64,000 nt of DNA from Branchipolynoe longqiensis (GCA_030323885.1 CM059198.1:63514917-63578916), one strand, 5' to 3'. Counted from the stretch's first letter, positions 31,841 through 42,659 are shown. Notes: generated by a model from the letters alone, not told the origin. A program made the numbers and translations.

Positions 31841-32699
31841 GTTAAAGCCTTTGAGCCGTCTTGGTATTACAGGGTCTTTGTATAAACATAGACACTAATA
31901 AAGTCTGTACTAGACTAGACTACTAAATGTAACAGAATAAACAAACCATTCTACTAACACTCACTCCATCTCAAAATGTTAACTCCAACAACATGATAGT
32001 TTTGCAATTCACAACATAGTAGGCATACAAACCTATGAAGGGAAACTATGCACCTAACCACTCCGTAATGTAAAGGTCTAATCAATACACATGTATGTAT
32101 CAAGTGTGTATGAATACAACATATAACTGCTATTTTTATATGTGAATTGTCAAACTATACCATTGAATGTTTGATATTGTTATTTCAGCTGATTTGGGCT
32201 AGTTGCTGATGACAATATCAGACTACATATGCATATATTGTAAATAACTGTATTGTCACATAGCTGGAAGACCAGTGCCATGGCGCTGACAAAATACTTT
32301 ATTCAATGAATAAACTATATTTACCACCAAAAAAAATAAAAGATACAGGGGGAGAGGAGAGGTGTATGTATGTAGGAGTGGGTGGGGGTGGGTGGGGGCT
32401 TCTAGGTTGAGGTCAGTGTGTTGGTCACATACGGGGTGAGGGATAACATCGGGGTGTTGGTTGGGTGTTGGAGTTTTAATTCCTGGAAACATTTACGGTC
32501 ATACCAGGACGGGAAATGGGCGAGTAGATGTGGGTGGTGAGGTGGGGGTTGGGACTGTTTGTGTCAGATCAGGGTTGGTCGTAAATAGCTGGAGGAGTTT
32601 GAATGGGGTTGTATGTGCGTATGTGTCGGTGTGGGTTCCTGTGGGGGGTTGAGGGTGATGTGTAACCTGCGGGATGAGGGTAAAGCTGAGTGTTGACAA
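31841..32699. other. no recognised gene; SINE-A tail piece
   Basis: Contains a minus-strand SINE-A tail-like piece at about 32461-32515 and G-rich GGGTGGG stretches. No coding region supported. Confidence 0.4.
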
Positions 32700-33070
32700 A
32701 TGTGGGTTTGGGTGGGTGTGGGTGTGGGTATGGGTGTGGGTGTGGGTGTGGGTGTGGGTGTGGGTGTGGGTGTAGGTGTGGGTGTGGGTATGGGTGTGGG
32801 TATGGGTTTGAGAGTGGGTGTGGCTGTCTGTGGCTGTGAGTGTGACTGTGACTGTGACTGTGAGTGTGCGTGTGGGTGGCAGTGACAGTGGCAGTGGTTG
32901 TGGTTGTGATTGTGGTTGTGGCTGTGACTGTGACTGTGACTGTGGCTGTGACTGTGAATGTGACTGTGGCTGTGGCTGCGGCTGCGGCTGCGACTGCGGC
33001 TGCGGCTGCGGCTGCGGCTGCGGCTGTGGCTGTGGCTGTGGCTGTGGCTGTGGCTATGGCTGTCGGTATG
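32700..33070. repeat. hexamer array GGGTGT > GTGACT > GGCTGC > GGCTGT
   Basis: A continuous hexanucleotide tract whose word changes in blocks: GGGTGT (32700-32820), GTGACT/GTGGTT (32830-32960), GGCTGC (about 32970-33025), GGCTGT (about 33026-33060). The Gly/Cys/Asp, Val/Ala and Val/Gly open frames are translations of the hexamer. Confidence 0.92.
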
Positions 33071-33117
33071 GGGGGACTGACAATATCAGGTCAGGGTGGG
33101 TTGTAGCCAGCTGGAAT

Positions 33118-33455
33118 CGGGCACAGTACCCTAATCGCCAGAGCGTGGGCTTCGCATGCGGAAGGTCGGGAGATCGGTTCCCGGTGGAATCAAACCTATG
33201 ACTTTAAAATTGGTAATTGTCCCTTCCTAGCTTGATGCTCAACTTTAATAGTATAGGGCAAGGACTGGTTCAGTACTAGCACAGTGTCAGGATAATGTGA
33301 CTAGGTGGGACATCGAGTCATGGTGCTGGAGGCATGATTTTCCAGTGGGGCAGCACGATAAAATTGCCATGAGCGCGCACTGTCACAAGTCGGTACCTTT
33401 CCTGATATGACCTTAGATGTTGCCAGGACGTAAAACTCCAACAACCAACCAACCT
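33118..33455 (+). mobile_element. SINE-A copy
   Basis: Diverged head (CCTAATCGCCAGAGCG), body with a short insertion, good 3' block and CAACAACCAACCAACC tail. Confidence 0.75.
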
Positions 33456-33834
33456 GTACCTGGCTGGAGGGGTGGGATGCGGCTGGGCGTGTGAGTGTGG
33501 GGGTGTGGGGGCGGGTTTAATTGGGGGGGGGACCTTCTGGTGGGGGGACTGGGTGATAGACGGGTAGTCAATCGGTCTGGTCGCCTGACCTTTGAACCCT
33601 CCAGGATCAGGGTTGGGAATACACTGAACGACATTGCTCTTTGGTTGTTTGGGCTTCACGTCCCAGCAACATCTACGGTCATATCAAGAGGGGTGCGGGG
33701 TGGGCCAAAATGGTCCTGTTGTTGCTACCGAATCACCCACGATTAGATATTGCACAGGCTTATGCAACACGATATTGGTCGATATTGTCGATATTGTCGA
33801 ATTTAAATCCGTCCTGCTGAGCGGGAGCGGGGGG
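33456..33834. other. unassigned; contains SINE-A tail piece
   Basis: A minus-strand SINE-A tail (CCAGCAACATCTACGGTCAT) lies at about 33660-33685; the rest is unassigned. Confidence 0.4.
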
Positions 33835-34252
33835 CAGAAGTAGTGACCAGGCGCAGCTGGTATCATGCAGTCTTGAGCCACTCACAGGTGGCAGTGCAGT
33901 GGAGAATGAAGGAACTAATCTAGGCATATGAGGTTGGGTAGTACTAGCTCAATGACATTAGGGTATAGCCTAAGTAAAGGGAGAGAACTGCTAGGGGGTA
34001 GTGTCCTTGTTTATATTCCCATAATAGATTATAGAGCACATAAATGTGAGCATCCTGACGGGCCTATAGGCGATAACGGCCAGACGCAGCTGGCATACAG
34101 TGTTTAGAGCCCATCACAGGTGGTGCCAGTGTGGCCCATGCCGTGCTGCAGAGAGTCAGTTAGATAGGATACAGTGAATATACTATTACATAGGGAACTG
34201 AAGATAGATAGTGTCCTTGTTTATATTCCCATAATAGATTATAGAGCACATA
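33835..34252. repeat. tandem duplication, ~210-bp unit
   Basis: Two adjacent copies, each with GACCAGGCGCAGCTGG- or GCCAGACGCAGCTGG-like sequence, CATCACAGGTGG and a shared end GTGTCCTTGTTTATATTCCC. Spacing of the shared ends is about 211 bp. Confidence 0.75.
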
Positions 34253-34329
34253 TATATATAAATTATTAAATTATCGATATATCTATTCTGGGCAAGATTG
34301 TGCCGCATCTATATATCTATGTATCTATG

Positions 34330-34435
34330 AAGTGTTCAGGCGCTGGTAAAAATCCTGTAAACGCCAATTTAAAAAAAAAAAAAATTAAATATTTGTACCT
34401 GATGGTAATTTAAATGCTCACTAATTCCACGAATT
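34330..34435. mobile_element. MITE-4 fragment
   Basis: Left terminus GTGTTCAGGCGC and about 90 bp of MITE-4 interior (CTCACTAATTCCACG), ending where the CAACAC array begins. Confidence 0.55.
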
Positions 34436-34439
34436 CCCA

Positions 34440-35035
34440 ACATCACAACACCACACTGCCACTACACAACAACACCAGAACAACACATCACCACAACACC
34501 ACTAAAGCACATCACCAAACCACAATACCACGACGCCACGACGCCACGACGCCATGACGCCATGACGCCACGACGCCACCACACCACCACGGTACCACAC
34601 CACAATGCCACAACGTCACAATGCCACAACACCACAACACCACAACACCATGCCACAAGGCCACAACGCCACAGGGCCACAAGGCCACAATGCCACAAGG
34701 CCACAAGGCTACAAGGCTGCAACACCACAAGGCCGCAACACCACAACACCGCACCACCACAACACCGCACCACTGCACCACCGCAACACCGCAACACTGC
34801 AACACCACAGCACCACAACACCACAACACCACAACACCACAACACCACAACACCACAACACCACACCACCACACCACCACACCACCACAACACCACAACA
34901 CCACAACACCACCCCTCTACACTCCACCCACGCACCGATCCTCTCCACCCATGCACACACGCACACACGCACACACACACACGCACACACTTACCCCCCC
35001 CCCCCGCCCACACACACACACCCCATTCCCCACCA
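34440..35035. repeat. CAACAC/ACGCCACG/CACAAGGC array and (CA)n
   Basis: Nine-bp units AACACCACA dominate (34610-34640, 34740-34915), with blocks of ACGCCACG (34525-34580) and CACAAGGCC (34640-34730), followed by (CA)n to about 35035. G is nearly absent in parts. The Thr/His and Val/Cys/Trp open frames up to 185 residues are repeat translations. Confidence 0.93.
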
Positions 35036-35040
35036 CCGCC

Positions 35041-35294
35041 CCGACCAGCTACGCTCGATCAGTCCCTCATTGACTGAGGGCTGACGCGCCAGCTTCCAAA
35101 ATGACCGATACAGGAAGCATTGTCCGCTAGCCGGACGACTGATCACGGCAGTGCCGGGCCGGACCCCATCGATCCCCGGGGAGAGGCAATATAAACTGGG
35201 CCGTCGTCAGTAGCCATCGTCGACCACGAGGTCTGACAATCCGGAAACTAACTGGAAAACTGGTACTTCGACGACGCCCAGCGACAGCTTTCTA
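35041..35294. other. GC-rich unassigned block with TATA-like motif
   Basis: GAGGCAATATAAACTGGG at about 35194-35211 resembles a TATA box in a GC-rich context. No downstream gene is seen, so a decayed retroelement promoter is as likely as anything. Confidence 0.3.
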
Positions 35295-35455
35295 GGTCAG
35301 ATCACCTGATTTGAACTTCAAAATGATTGATAGTTGTCGCTTTCTAGCCGGACGCTCGGCATTAATAGGATGCGGCAAGGACTGGCTGGTCTCCGTGTCG
35401 GGATAATGTGACTGAGTGGGATTTTGTGGCATGGTGCTGCCAGCCTGGTACATAG
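35295..35455 (+). mobile_element. SINE-A fragment (body)
   Basis: Central SINE-A from the TTGTCGC segment to TGGTGCTGCCAGCCTGG; head and tail missing. Confidence 0.6.
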
Positions 35456-36009
35456 GGTATGGCCAACATATGACCAACATCTGGCTAACGTGCCTCCCGG
35501 CGAAAAATGCTTGAATTACGCTCATGGAACGTTCGCAGAATGCCGGATAATGTTATATACGTTATTTGATTGGCAGAACTATGCTTCATACATTACATAT
35601 GTCAAGACATGCTGGGGAAACACTAAACGTATGTTAGACGTACATTATCCATACACTATCCATACGTTGTCAGTATGCAGACTGTACTTTCCCACTGCCT
35701 TTAAGGTAAGTCAACATACTGCAACATAGTGAACAACGTTTGTCTAACATACGTCTAACTTACATTAACGTATGCCTAATGTATATGTAACGTACGGACG
35801 ACGAAAAATCTACACATTGCCGAACGTTGTCAAACGTCGAAAGTTTGTGCATGCACAAAACTTTGACAACCCCTGGCGCGTGACACCGTATCTGGACGAA
35901 CGTCAACGTACATTGATGTATACCAACGAGGGCCTAACCACGCATAACGCATAACGACATATCCGGAAGTAGTTGCCAGAAATCACATACGTCGGTGTGC
36001 GTTGGTGCC
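35456..36009. mobile_element. ACGT-word element, decayed copy
   Basis: Contains many ACGT, AACGTT and TAACGTA words in the same style as 39257-39953, including a related pair of AACGTTGTCAAACGTCGAAA-like segments, but no recognisable CCCTGTCACAC termini. Confidence 0.5.
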
Positions 36010-36552
36010 GTGATGCGCGAAAAGGAAGAAGGCAAGGCGGAGGTGGGAAAAAGGAGGCGTTTATTGGGACGCCTCTGGCAACAGAGGGTAACAGGGCAAC
36101 AGTGAGGAGGCTCATGAGGAGCAGCAGTACAAAGGTAAAAAGCAAGTAAGGCTCATGAGGAGCAACAGAACAGTGAATAAGCTCTATCAGGGGCTCATAA
36201 GGAGCAGAGGTCAGAGTGGTGATATGAGTTCATGTGAGGGGGGGGGGGGGGGGGGGGCCGAGGAGCCCTCCACCAGCTGTAGGAGAAAAGAAGATAAGTA
36301 AAGAAAGTTGGGTGGGTGGGTGGAGGAAAAGGCAGAGCGCGGAGGAGGGATGGAAGGCGAGTGACTGAGGGAGGTCGGTGGGCGGCCTTATAAGGGAGGG
36401 CAGGAGGGCGGTGGCAGGGGAGGTGCGAAAGCAGCGGCCCGGGGGAGGGGGAGGAAGAAAGCTGAGGGGCGGATGCTGCGCGACGACCGGGGAGGCGGGG
36501 GGAGGGTCTCTTCCTCTCCATGCATCAAACGCAATGCTCGCATTACGACCAA
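36010..36552 (-). mobile_element. LTR-A, solo-LTR-like repeat copy 2
   Basis: Collinear with 9885-10409. On the minus strand it has CCCTTATAAGGCCGCC at about 36385 and CCAATAAACGCCTCC at about 36065. It contains a poly(G) run at 36239-36257 and a CATGAGGAGCA segment repeated three times. Near its minus-strand end is CGCGCATCA. Confidence 0.6.
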
Positions 36553-36596
36553 TGTGACAGCCCCTTTAAGTCGACTCAGTCTTCCCTTCTAGATGG

Positions 36597-36710
36597 GACC
36601 AAATACTTGATAAGTGCATCAGTATCTAAGTTAGATATGTAGAATCAAATCTAGATAATTGCTTTGATTTTGAAAATGTGATGTTTCATCGGACTATGCA
36701 GCTTTAAACT
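36597..36710. mobile_element. MITE-1 right-end fragment
   Basis: Right ~110 bp of MITE-1 ending CATCGGACTATGCAGCTTTAA. Confidence 0.7.
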
Positions 36711-37690
36711 GCAACAACCAACTAATCAACGTTACTACCTGAGAAGTGATGTAGTTTCCTTAGCGCTGTGGACATTGTACTGACAGTGAGAGTTGGAGTA
36801 AGGAGTAGCTACCGGCACTGGAAGAAAGTAGGACAATCATGAAAAATTGCTAATTTTTAAAACACTCCTATTTGGGTGTATGTTACAAATACCAAAAATA
36901 CCAAAATATACTGTGAATGAACTGAACCTTTCCTCTTTATTTTTATTACAAAATTACTTGCATTGTATATTATATTATACAATAAATTCACCAACGGGTA
37001 CTTTATTACAGGCACATTTGCTAATTAGCACATTCTTTTGCATCACAGTAGTTAGATCAAATATTTTTTTGTTTTGCTTGGCGCTGAATCACCTTTGGTT
37101 ATACAAGATAATGATAGATCCTACCAGAAAGACCCCTAAATGAGCTCTAATTTGCTATATGATACACATATATTTAAAACAAAATCAAATTATGCCAAAC
37201 AAAAAAAAAACGCCTCATGTTTCATTCAATGTTGAAAGCAAATTGTGTTCAAGTAAATAACAAAAATCTTAAAATGTCAATATCGTGAGAAGTACATACG
37301 CTGGAACTTTTCAGTTTGTTTGTGTTATTCTGCATTTGACTAGCACTGTGTGATTAAGCTTAATTAACTGCCAAGTTTGAGGATCTACAAAAATACCTGT
37401 CGGTACCTAGTAGGAGTAAATATGACTGCCTGCCCCCCATGCGTGCATACCACTCTAAGCATAAGAGTAACAACTAACATTCTCCGAAGTCGGCAACCGT
37501 AAATTCCCGCAATGAAGACATTTGAGACATTTTAGATATTTTTAATTCACAATTTAAATACACATTCTACTAACATAAACTAACCTGTTGACAATATAAA
37601 CTGTAGGAACAGTGTAGCCATTAATGGTTGTCTTCCCACTGCCCCTTATAAACAAATAATACGTAACACAAAATCATGAGCCCTGGAACT
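36711..37690. other. A/T-rich, no recognised feature
   Basis: About 1 kb without clear repeat or gene. The 98-residue frame at 36847-37143 has no recognisable domain and an A/T-rich composition typical of chance frames. Confidence 0.4.
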
Positions 37691-37692
37691 CA

Positions 37693-38352
37693 TCATCATC
37701 ATCATCATGCTGTCGGTCGCGATGCGACAAAGACTGCTTTCATTACTTGACTGCCGCTCTCCATTTAGCTCTCTGCTGTGAGAGTTGCGTCCATGAGTCG
37801 GTCTTAATGTCTCTCAGCTTCAGGTTTCTCTTGATGGTATCCTTGAACCAGAGACGAGGGTGACCTCTCTTTCTGTAACCAGAAGACAGTTGAGAATAGA
37901 GGATCTGCTTTGGTAGCCTGTCTGATGACATCCTCATGGGGTTTCCAGTCCACCGGAGATTCTTTTTGATCAGAAGATCTTCCATAGAGGGCAGCCCTGT
38001 CCATTCGAGTATTTCCTTATTTGTATATTTCATGAAAGCTGCCTGCAAAAGTGTTGAAGTGCTGCTGGATTTTGCAAGTTACCAGCGGCACTCTCTCAGG
38101 GAGCAAATAGAGGTTTCACACCGGCAAGAACATGACAAGAAAGGCGCAAAACTATTTGTCCCTGCAGTGGCTGGTCGGGAAATGTTGGGAGTTCCATACA
38201 TCAATCGCCCTTAATGCTGCCACAGTGACATGGTTTTCTGTTTAGGGTTTGCTCCCTTAGCGTTCGGTTCTGTCAAGAGCCTGTACCACAAGGCAGTGGT
38301 TTACAACTCTGCAAGGCAGGGGCGTCAAACTCCCTGAGGTATTGCTATACCT
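37693..38352 (-). pseudogene. LINE-2: 3' end of a non-LTR ORF2
   Basis: On the minus strand 37743-38027 encodes an ORF2 C-terminus: TGLPSMEDLLIKKNLRWTG, RLPKQILYSQL, GHPRLWFKDTIKRNLK and QQRAKWRAAVK before the stop. This LRWTGH-RLPK-FKDTLK-DW pattern is common at the C-terminus of endonuclease/RT LINEs. The 3' end is a (CAT)n tract at 37691-37710, as seen in elements that end in short tandem repeats. Upstream, 38034-38352 is shared with the copy at 18738-19066 but reads no LINE protein, so it may be another repeat joined to it. RT is absent, so the copy is inactive. Confidence 0.75.
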
Positions 38353-38992
38353 GCAATACCTGGAACTAATATACAAATAACCTACAAACTGATATTTAAG
38401 GAAGCAAACACATGTTTGAAAATGATACAATGAGATCAGGACATGTTCATCGATAGACAAATTATGTGGTTTAAATTGTTAATACGTTATCATTACTCAT
38501 TTGGTCTACATGGCCCAGTATAACAATTAAAGTTGAAGTCATTTTATAATTCCACTTCTTCCAGCGACAATAAAGGAAATTCCCCCTAACAAAAATAATG
38601 CAATGGGGAAAACAACCCAGCAACAGATAGAGACAGAAGAAGAATGGAAAAAAATGAAAGAAAATTATCGTTATCAACAAGTTACAATGCCCGGGATCGG
38701 TTGCTGTCCACTAATTATGAGAATCATGTGATACCTGTTATGACGTCACGCGACATCAAGTGACTTCCACGTTATCCCTGAGTAAAATGTGTCACATTTA
38801 ATCCGCAACTCAGGAGCCCCCCTATTATCGTCCATACTCGTCATGTTAAAAGGGCACGGTGCTGCTTCTGCGCATTTGTTTGGATAAATATTCTAAGCCA
38901 TTTTCGTGATTTGTCTTAGTTATTTTTAGAGAGATATTACTGCTGAGTCATGTGAATCTTCTGAGAACCTTACAGTCACATAATCGGACAAT
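38353..38992. other. no recognised feature
   Basis: Unassigned sequence between LINE-2 and the nested MITE block. Confidence 0.4.
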
Positions 38993-39256
38993 TTAGACTT
39001 TCTGATATACTATATTAATAGCTGTAATCCAGATTATTTAATTTTGAGCTAACTTATATCTTAACCTATTAAAGCTGCATAGTCCGATGGTTTTGAGGTT
39101 TTGTCATTTTCTGAGATAAATATATTAGTTTGATCATTATAAATCTATCTTACTTTAGTTTGAAGTGACTTTGATTTTAAATGGCTTGGCTATCTTTTGA
39201 GATATTTGAGGTGCAAACATGACAAATTTATTTCCGCAAGCATGTCAAAACTTATA

Positions 39257-39953
39257 CCCCTGTCACACTACAACGTAATGAGCGAACGTGAGCCTAACGT
39301 GGTGATCTTTCGTCATTACGTTGATGTACGTTGGTTACGTTATTATGACGTCATAATGACGTTAGACTGACGTCGAGCTACGTCACATTACGTCGTGTTA
39401 CGTCGAAGTTTTGGACATGTTCAAAACTGTTGACGTACTTCGAACGTAAGGGTTTACGTTCGCCGTACGTTCTGTACACGTTCGGTGAACGTCAATGACG
39501 TTAAACCGACGTTATTAAAACGTTATTAAAACGTTAGTCACTACGTTGAACTACGTTGAACTACGTTGCACTATGTTGACCCACATTAAACCCAGTGGAA
39601 ATGTCCACGCGGCGTAATGGGAACGTCAGGATAACGTCAGGATAACGTCAGGATAACGTCAGAATAACGTCAGGACAACGTCAGGAGAACGTACGTTCAA
39701 CGTAGTTCAACGTTTCGCCATCAGCTAACGTAGCTCTGGCGATGGAATAACGTTCATAACGTTCCGTGAACGTAATGAAGTTGACCTCTCTCGTTGAATG
39801 ACGGTATCACTACGCTTTACCCACGTTACGCTCTCGTCCACTACGCTGCATCCACGTTCAACTTATGCCCAAATTTGCATACTACGCCCAGAAGTTCAAC
39901 GTTCTTCACGTTCTCCCTACGTTGACGTCGTTACGTCGTAGTGTGACAGGGCC
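39257..39953. mobile_element. ACGT-word TIR element, copy 2
   Basis: 697 bp with inverted ends CCCCTGTCACACTACAACG and GGCCCTGTCACACTACGACG. The interior is dominated by ACGT words: TTACGTTG, GACGTCA, AACGTCAGGATAACGTCAG (three or more in tandem) and ACTACGTTGA (three in tandem). It has dozens of ACGT tetramers, far above the surrounding sequence. No coding capacity. Confidence 0.85.
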
Positions 39954-40318
39954 ATAAGATACAGGATTCATCCTGTACACGGGTGAATACCAGCCCTATA
40001 TAAAAACGGTCGAAAATGGAGGGAAATGAAATGAGAGCCTAATTTCACAATCTAAGAAGCAACAATTATTCTTTACATATGTCTTATTATTTCCCTGCTA
40101 CCTTTGAGTTGAAAAATATAATAAAACATATAATTTAATACAATTTAAAGGTGAAATTGACGGCGTTCTATGGCCGCCATCTTGCTTTTTTAATTCTCTC
40201 CCATTTCACCAACTCTGTGCCAATATATGTAGCCATTTGATCCTGGAACCACAGTTTCTAGTTCCTGTTTCATACTAAAGCTATTTTCGCCTGTATTTAC
40301 ACTACGTTGTCCTTCACA
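39954..40318. mobile_element. MITE-2 copy, right end lost
   Basis: Left terminus CCTGTACACGGGTGAATACC and interior GCCGCCATCTTGCTTTTTTA, CCCATTTCACCAACTCTG match 55993-56412 in reverse order. It directly abuts the ACGT-word element. Confidence 0.7.
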
Positions 40319-40510
40319 AACTATGACGATATAGAATTCAGTGGAAACGGGTTCTAGTAAATTGACTTAGTACACCCGTCCATGCAGCAACAAATGTTTA
40401 ATAAGTGCACCAGTATCTAAATTAGCACGGGGAAATTAGATATGTATATTCAAATCTAGGTTAGTGCTTTGGTTTTGAAAAGTTGATGCTTTCATTGGAC
40501 TCTGCAACTT

Positions 40511-40953
40511 TAAGCTAAGATTCCATATATGCGGTATGTGATATGTGAATGCGAATGCAGCAAAAAATCGAAAAGCACATAAATGAATAGTGGTGCTTCC
40601 ATACGTCCGAATGCGAATACGAACGGGAACAGGAATGCAAATGCAAATGCGAATGTGGCAAATGGATCGACCCATGGACCAATCGGTGCGAATGCGAATG
40701 CGAATGCGAATGCGAATACTGCTGCATTTGCCATAGAAAACAATAGTAACTTTGATCTTCCTTCACAAATTTGGAGCAAAAACCCCCAAAAATGTCATGC
40801 GTAACCTTTTTGGTGTGTTTGTTTGTTTCAAAATCCCCCAAGCACAAAAAGTAAACATCGGCTATTGGGGGTCGGCATATATCTATGCCGCATATACCAC
40901 ATTCGCATTCGCATGCCGCATGCCACATACCGCATATATGGAATCTTAGCTTT
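40511..40953. mobile_element. MITE-5 copy filled with GAATGC hexamers
   Basis: Inverted ends TAAGCTAAGATTCCATATAT and AAAGCTAAGATTCCATATAT extend ~50 bp inward to GCATGCGAATGCG words. Hexamer blocks GAATGC occur at about 40545, 40605-40660 and 40688-40720. A SINE-D-like piece sits at about 40740-40870. It overlaps the MITE-1 edge at TTAAGC. Confidence 0.8.
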
Positions 40954-41215
40954 ACTAGCTGCAATGTAGATTATTTGATTTTGAACTAAATTATCCTAAA
41001 ACCTATTGAATTAGGAGACATTTAAAGTGAAAACAGTCCAAATGACTTTCGATGTATGGACACCAATATTCTTATCTGCATAGGCTTCAACACTGACAGA
41101 TTCTATTTGTTTGACTTAGCTTTCTTTCTATCCAACAATAAATTGTTAATGAGTGCAGCATTGGCTAAATTGGATATCCAGCTTTAGACAACTGATTTGG
41201 CTTAATAAATGCGAT
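40954..41215. repeat. decayed MITE-1-like sequence
   Basis: Internal MITE-1 words survive (GACATTTAAAGTG, GATTCTATTTGTTTGACTTA, TAATGAGTGCAGCATTGGC). Its first ~65 bp resemble 38993-39068, left of the nested block. Confidence 0.5.
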
Positions 41216-41219
41216 GTGG

Positions 41220-41520
41220 CGTTCTCTGTGGCGGAGTGGTTAGAGTGTCTGACTTTTTTCTAGGTCAGACTCCTAATCTGAGGGTTGGCGGTTCGATTCC
41301 CTGTGCTCCCAGCTCTGCCAATTTGGATTTCCACCACTGTGTATAAGTTACAGTGTCATCAAAGGCCGGTTGCTCTCATACCATGTCTATGTGGTGTGGG
41401 AGGTTAAAAATCCCTTGGGTCGGTAAAAGTGTAGGCTCGGGCTTTCTATCGACCAGCAGTGGAATGAGGAAGACCAGTCGGCTATGACTGAAATTTCCCC
41501 TGCTTAAACAACTAATGGAC
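41220..41520 (+). mobile_element. SINE-B copy, variant 3' end
   Basis: Typical SINE-B head and body, but after TTTCTATCGACC it has CAGCAGTGGAATGAGGAAG and AAATTTCCCCTGC. The 55.5-kb copy shares this 3' end, so two SINE-B subfamilies are present. Confidence 0.85.
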
Positions 41521-41699
41521 CAAAAAAATGTACATCGTGATATGACCTTAGTTGTTGCGAGGACGTAAAACCCCAACACATAACGATAATTGTCATGCCT
41601 TTATCTGACTGTTCGGCTTTACAGAAGTTTGCTTATATTGAATAATTAGGGGGACTTTACTTTACTCGTGGTAAGTGAACCTACCAGGTTGTAGCCTTA

Positions 41700-41990
41700 C
41701 TCCTGCCTCAGAATCCCACTAACAATTTTTCACAAGAAGCATATATAGACCTTTTCGACAGAACATGCTCAGTGAGCTGGTACTGGAAGTTCATTTCTTT
41801 TCCCATCAGAGGGTGGGTTTGTAGTGGAAATCCTCTATGAGACTTTTTTCCACAGAGCACGCTGTGCAGGGATCTACTATACGCAACATTAGTTCTTCCC
41901 ACTACCATCAGAGGGCGGGTTGGTGGTGGAAATCCTCTATAACACCTCCGCAAATTCACCTGTCCCACCCAGGGGAGGGACCACCCATAA
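41700..41990. repeat. ~120-bp tandem, possible terminal repeat of the second DIRS-like element
   Basis: Two units share CCATCAGAGGG-GGGTT, GTGGAAATCCTCTAT and GAGCACGCTGTGCAG. Related units in the same orientation lie at 43630-44165, on the other side of the gag relic. Confidence 0.55.
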
Positions 41991-42065
41991 AGTAGTACAC
42001 AGAATCAGGGCGGCCAGTAGGGGATATTCCCTTACACGCCTTTATACTCGCATAAGTTTTATACA

Positions 42066-42420
42066 TCACATAATAGTTGACCTAGGAAATACTCGAACGG
42101 ACGGGGCTGCCCTCTATGGAAGATCTTCTGATCAAAAAGAATCTCTGGTGGACTGGACACCTCATGACGATGTCATCAGACAGGCTACCAAAGCAGATCC
42201 TCTATTCTCAACTGTCTTATGGTTACAGAAAGAGAGGGCGCCCTCGTCTCCGGTTCAAGGATACCATCAAGAGAAACCTGAAGCTAAGAGACATTAAGAC
42301 TGACTCATGGACATCACTCTCACAGCAGAGAGCTAAATGGAGAGTGGCAGTCAAGTAATGAAAGCAGTCTTTGTCGGATCGCGACCGACAGCATGATGAC
42401 GATGATGATGATGATGAGTT
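42066..42420 (+). pseudogene. LINE-2: ORF2 C-terminus and 3' end
   Basis: Plus-strand relative of 37693-38027. The open frame 42116-42358 reads MEDLLIKKNLWWTGHLM, RLPKQILYSQLSYGY, GRPRLRFKDTIKRNLK and ends QQRAKWRVAVK. After the stop come GCGACCGACAGCATGATG and a (GAT)n tail. The upstream segment TRTDGAALYGRSS lies in another frame. Endonuclease and RT are absent. The two copies differ at scattered positions, consistent with independent old insertions. Confidence 0.78.
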
Positions 42421-42659
42421 GACCTACATAATGAACAAGAGGAAGACATGATAGTGGGTTAGAGTATTTTCAGTGGGAAGTGAGTCAGGATAATGAGCAA
42501 GGCGAGCAGTGGCACCACCGTCAGAGCTGGGGCGAGTAGGTTGGAGCAGTAGATGACTAGCCTTAGGCTCCACCACCCGATTACTGGTGGGGGAGTGTGA
42601 GGAGCCAGTATGGATTTCTGGGTTATTATACTTGTATAATTCCCATACAGCATATAAAT

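Larger units (their letters stand above)
39069..40513. mobile_element. MITE-1 copy hosting two nested elements
   Basis: Left part 39069-39256 (TTAAAGCTGCATAGTCCG onward) and right part about 40319-40513 (ending TGCAACTTTAA) make one MITE-1 with TTAA at both edges once the ACGT-word element and the MITE-2 piece between them are removed. Confidence 0.75.

Noticed and set aside
32700..33201. Gly/Cys/Asp, Val/Gly and Ala/Val frames
   Set aside because: Hexamer translations; one amino-acid pair per frame is diagnostic of the repeat.
34462..35084. Frames up to 185 residues on both strands
   Set aside because: Nine-bp repeat translations.
36847..37143. 98-residue hydrophobic frame
   Set aside because: A/T-rich unassigned DNA, no homologue recognised, no supporting context.
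42424..42652. Extension of the gag relic to 42424
   Set aside because: Similarity to the intact gag stops at the (TA)n tract near 42660; the following residues match nothing in the other copy.
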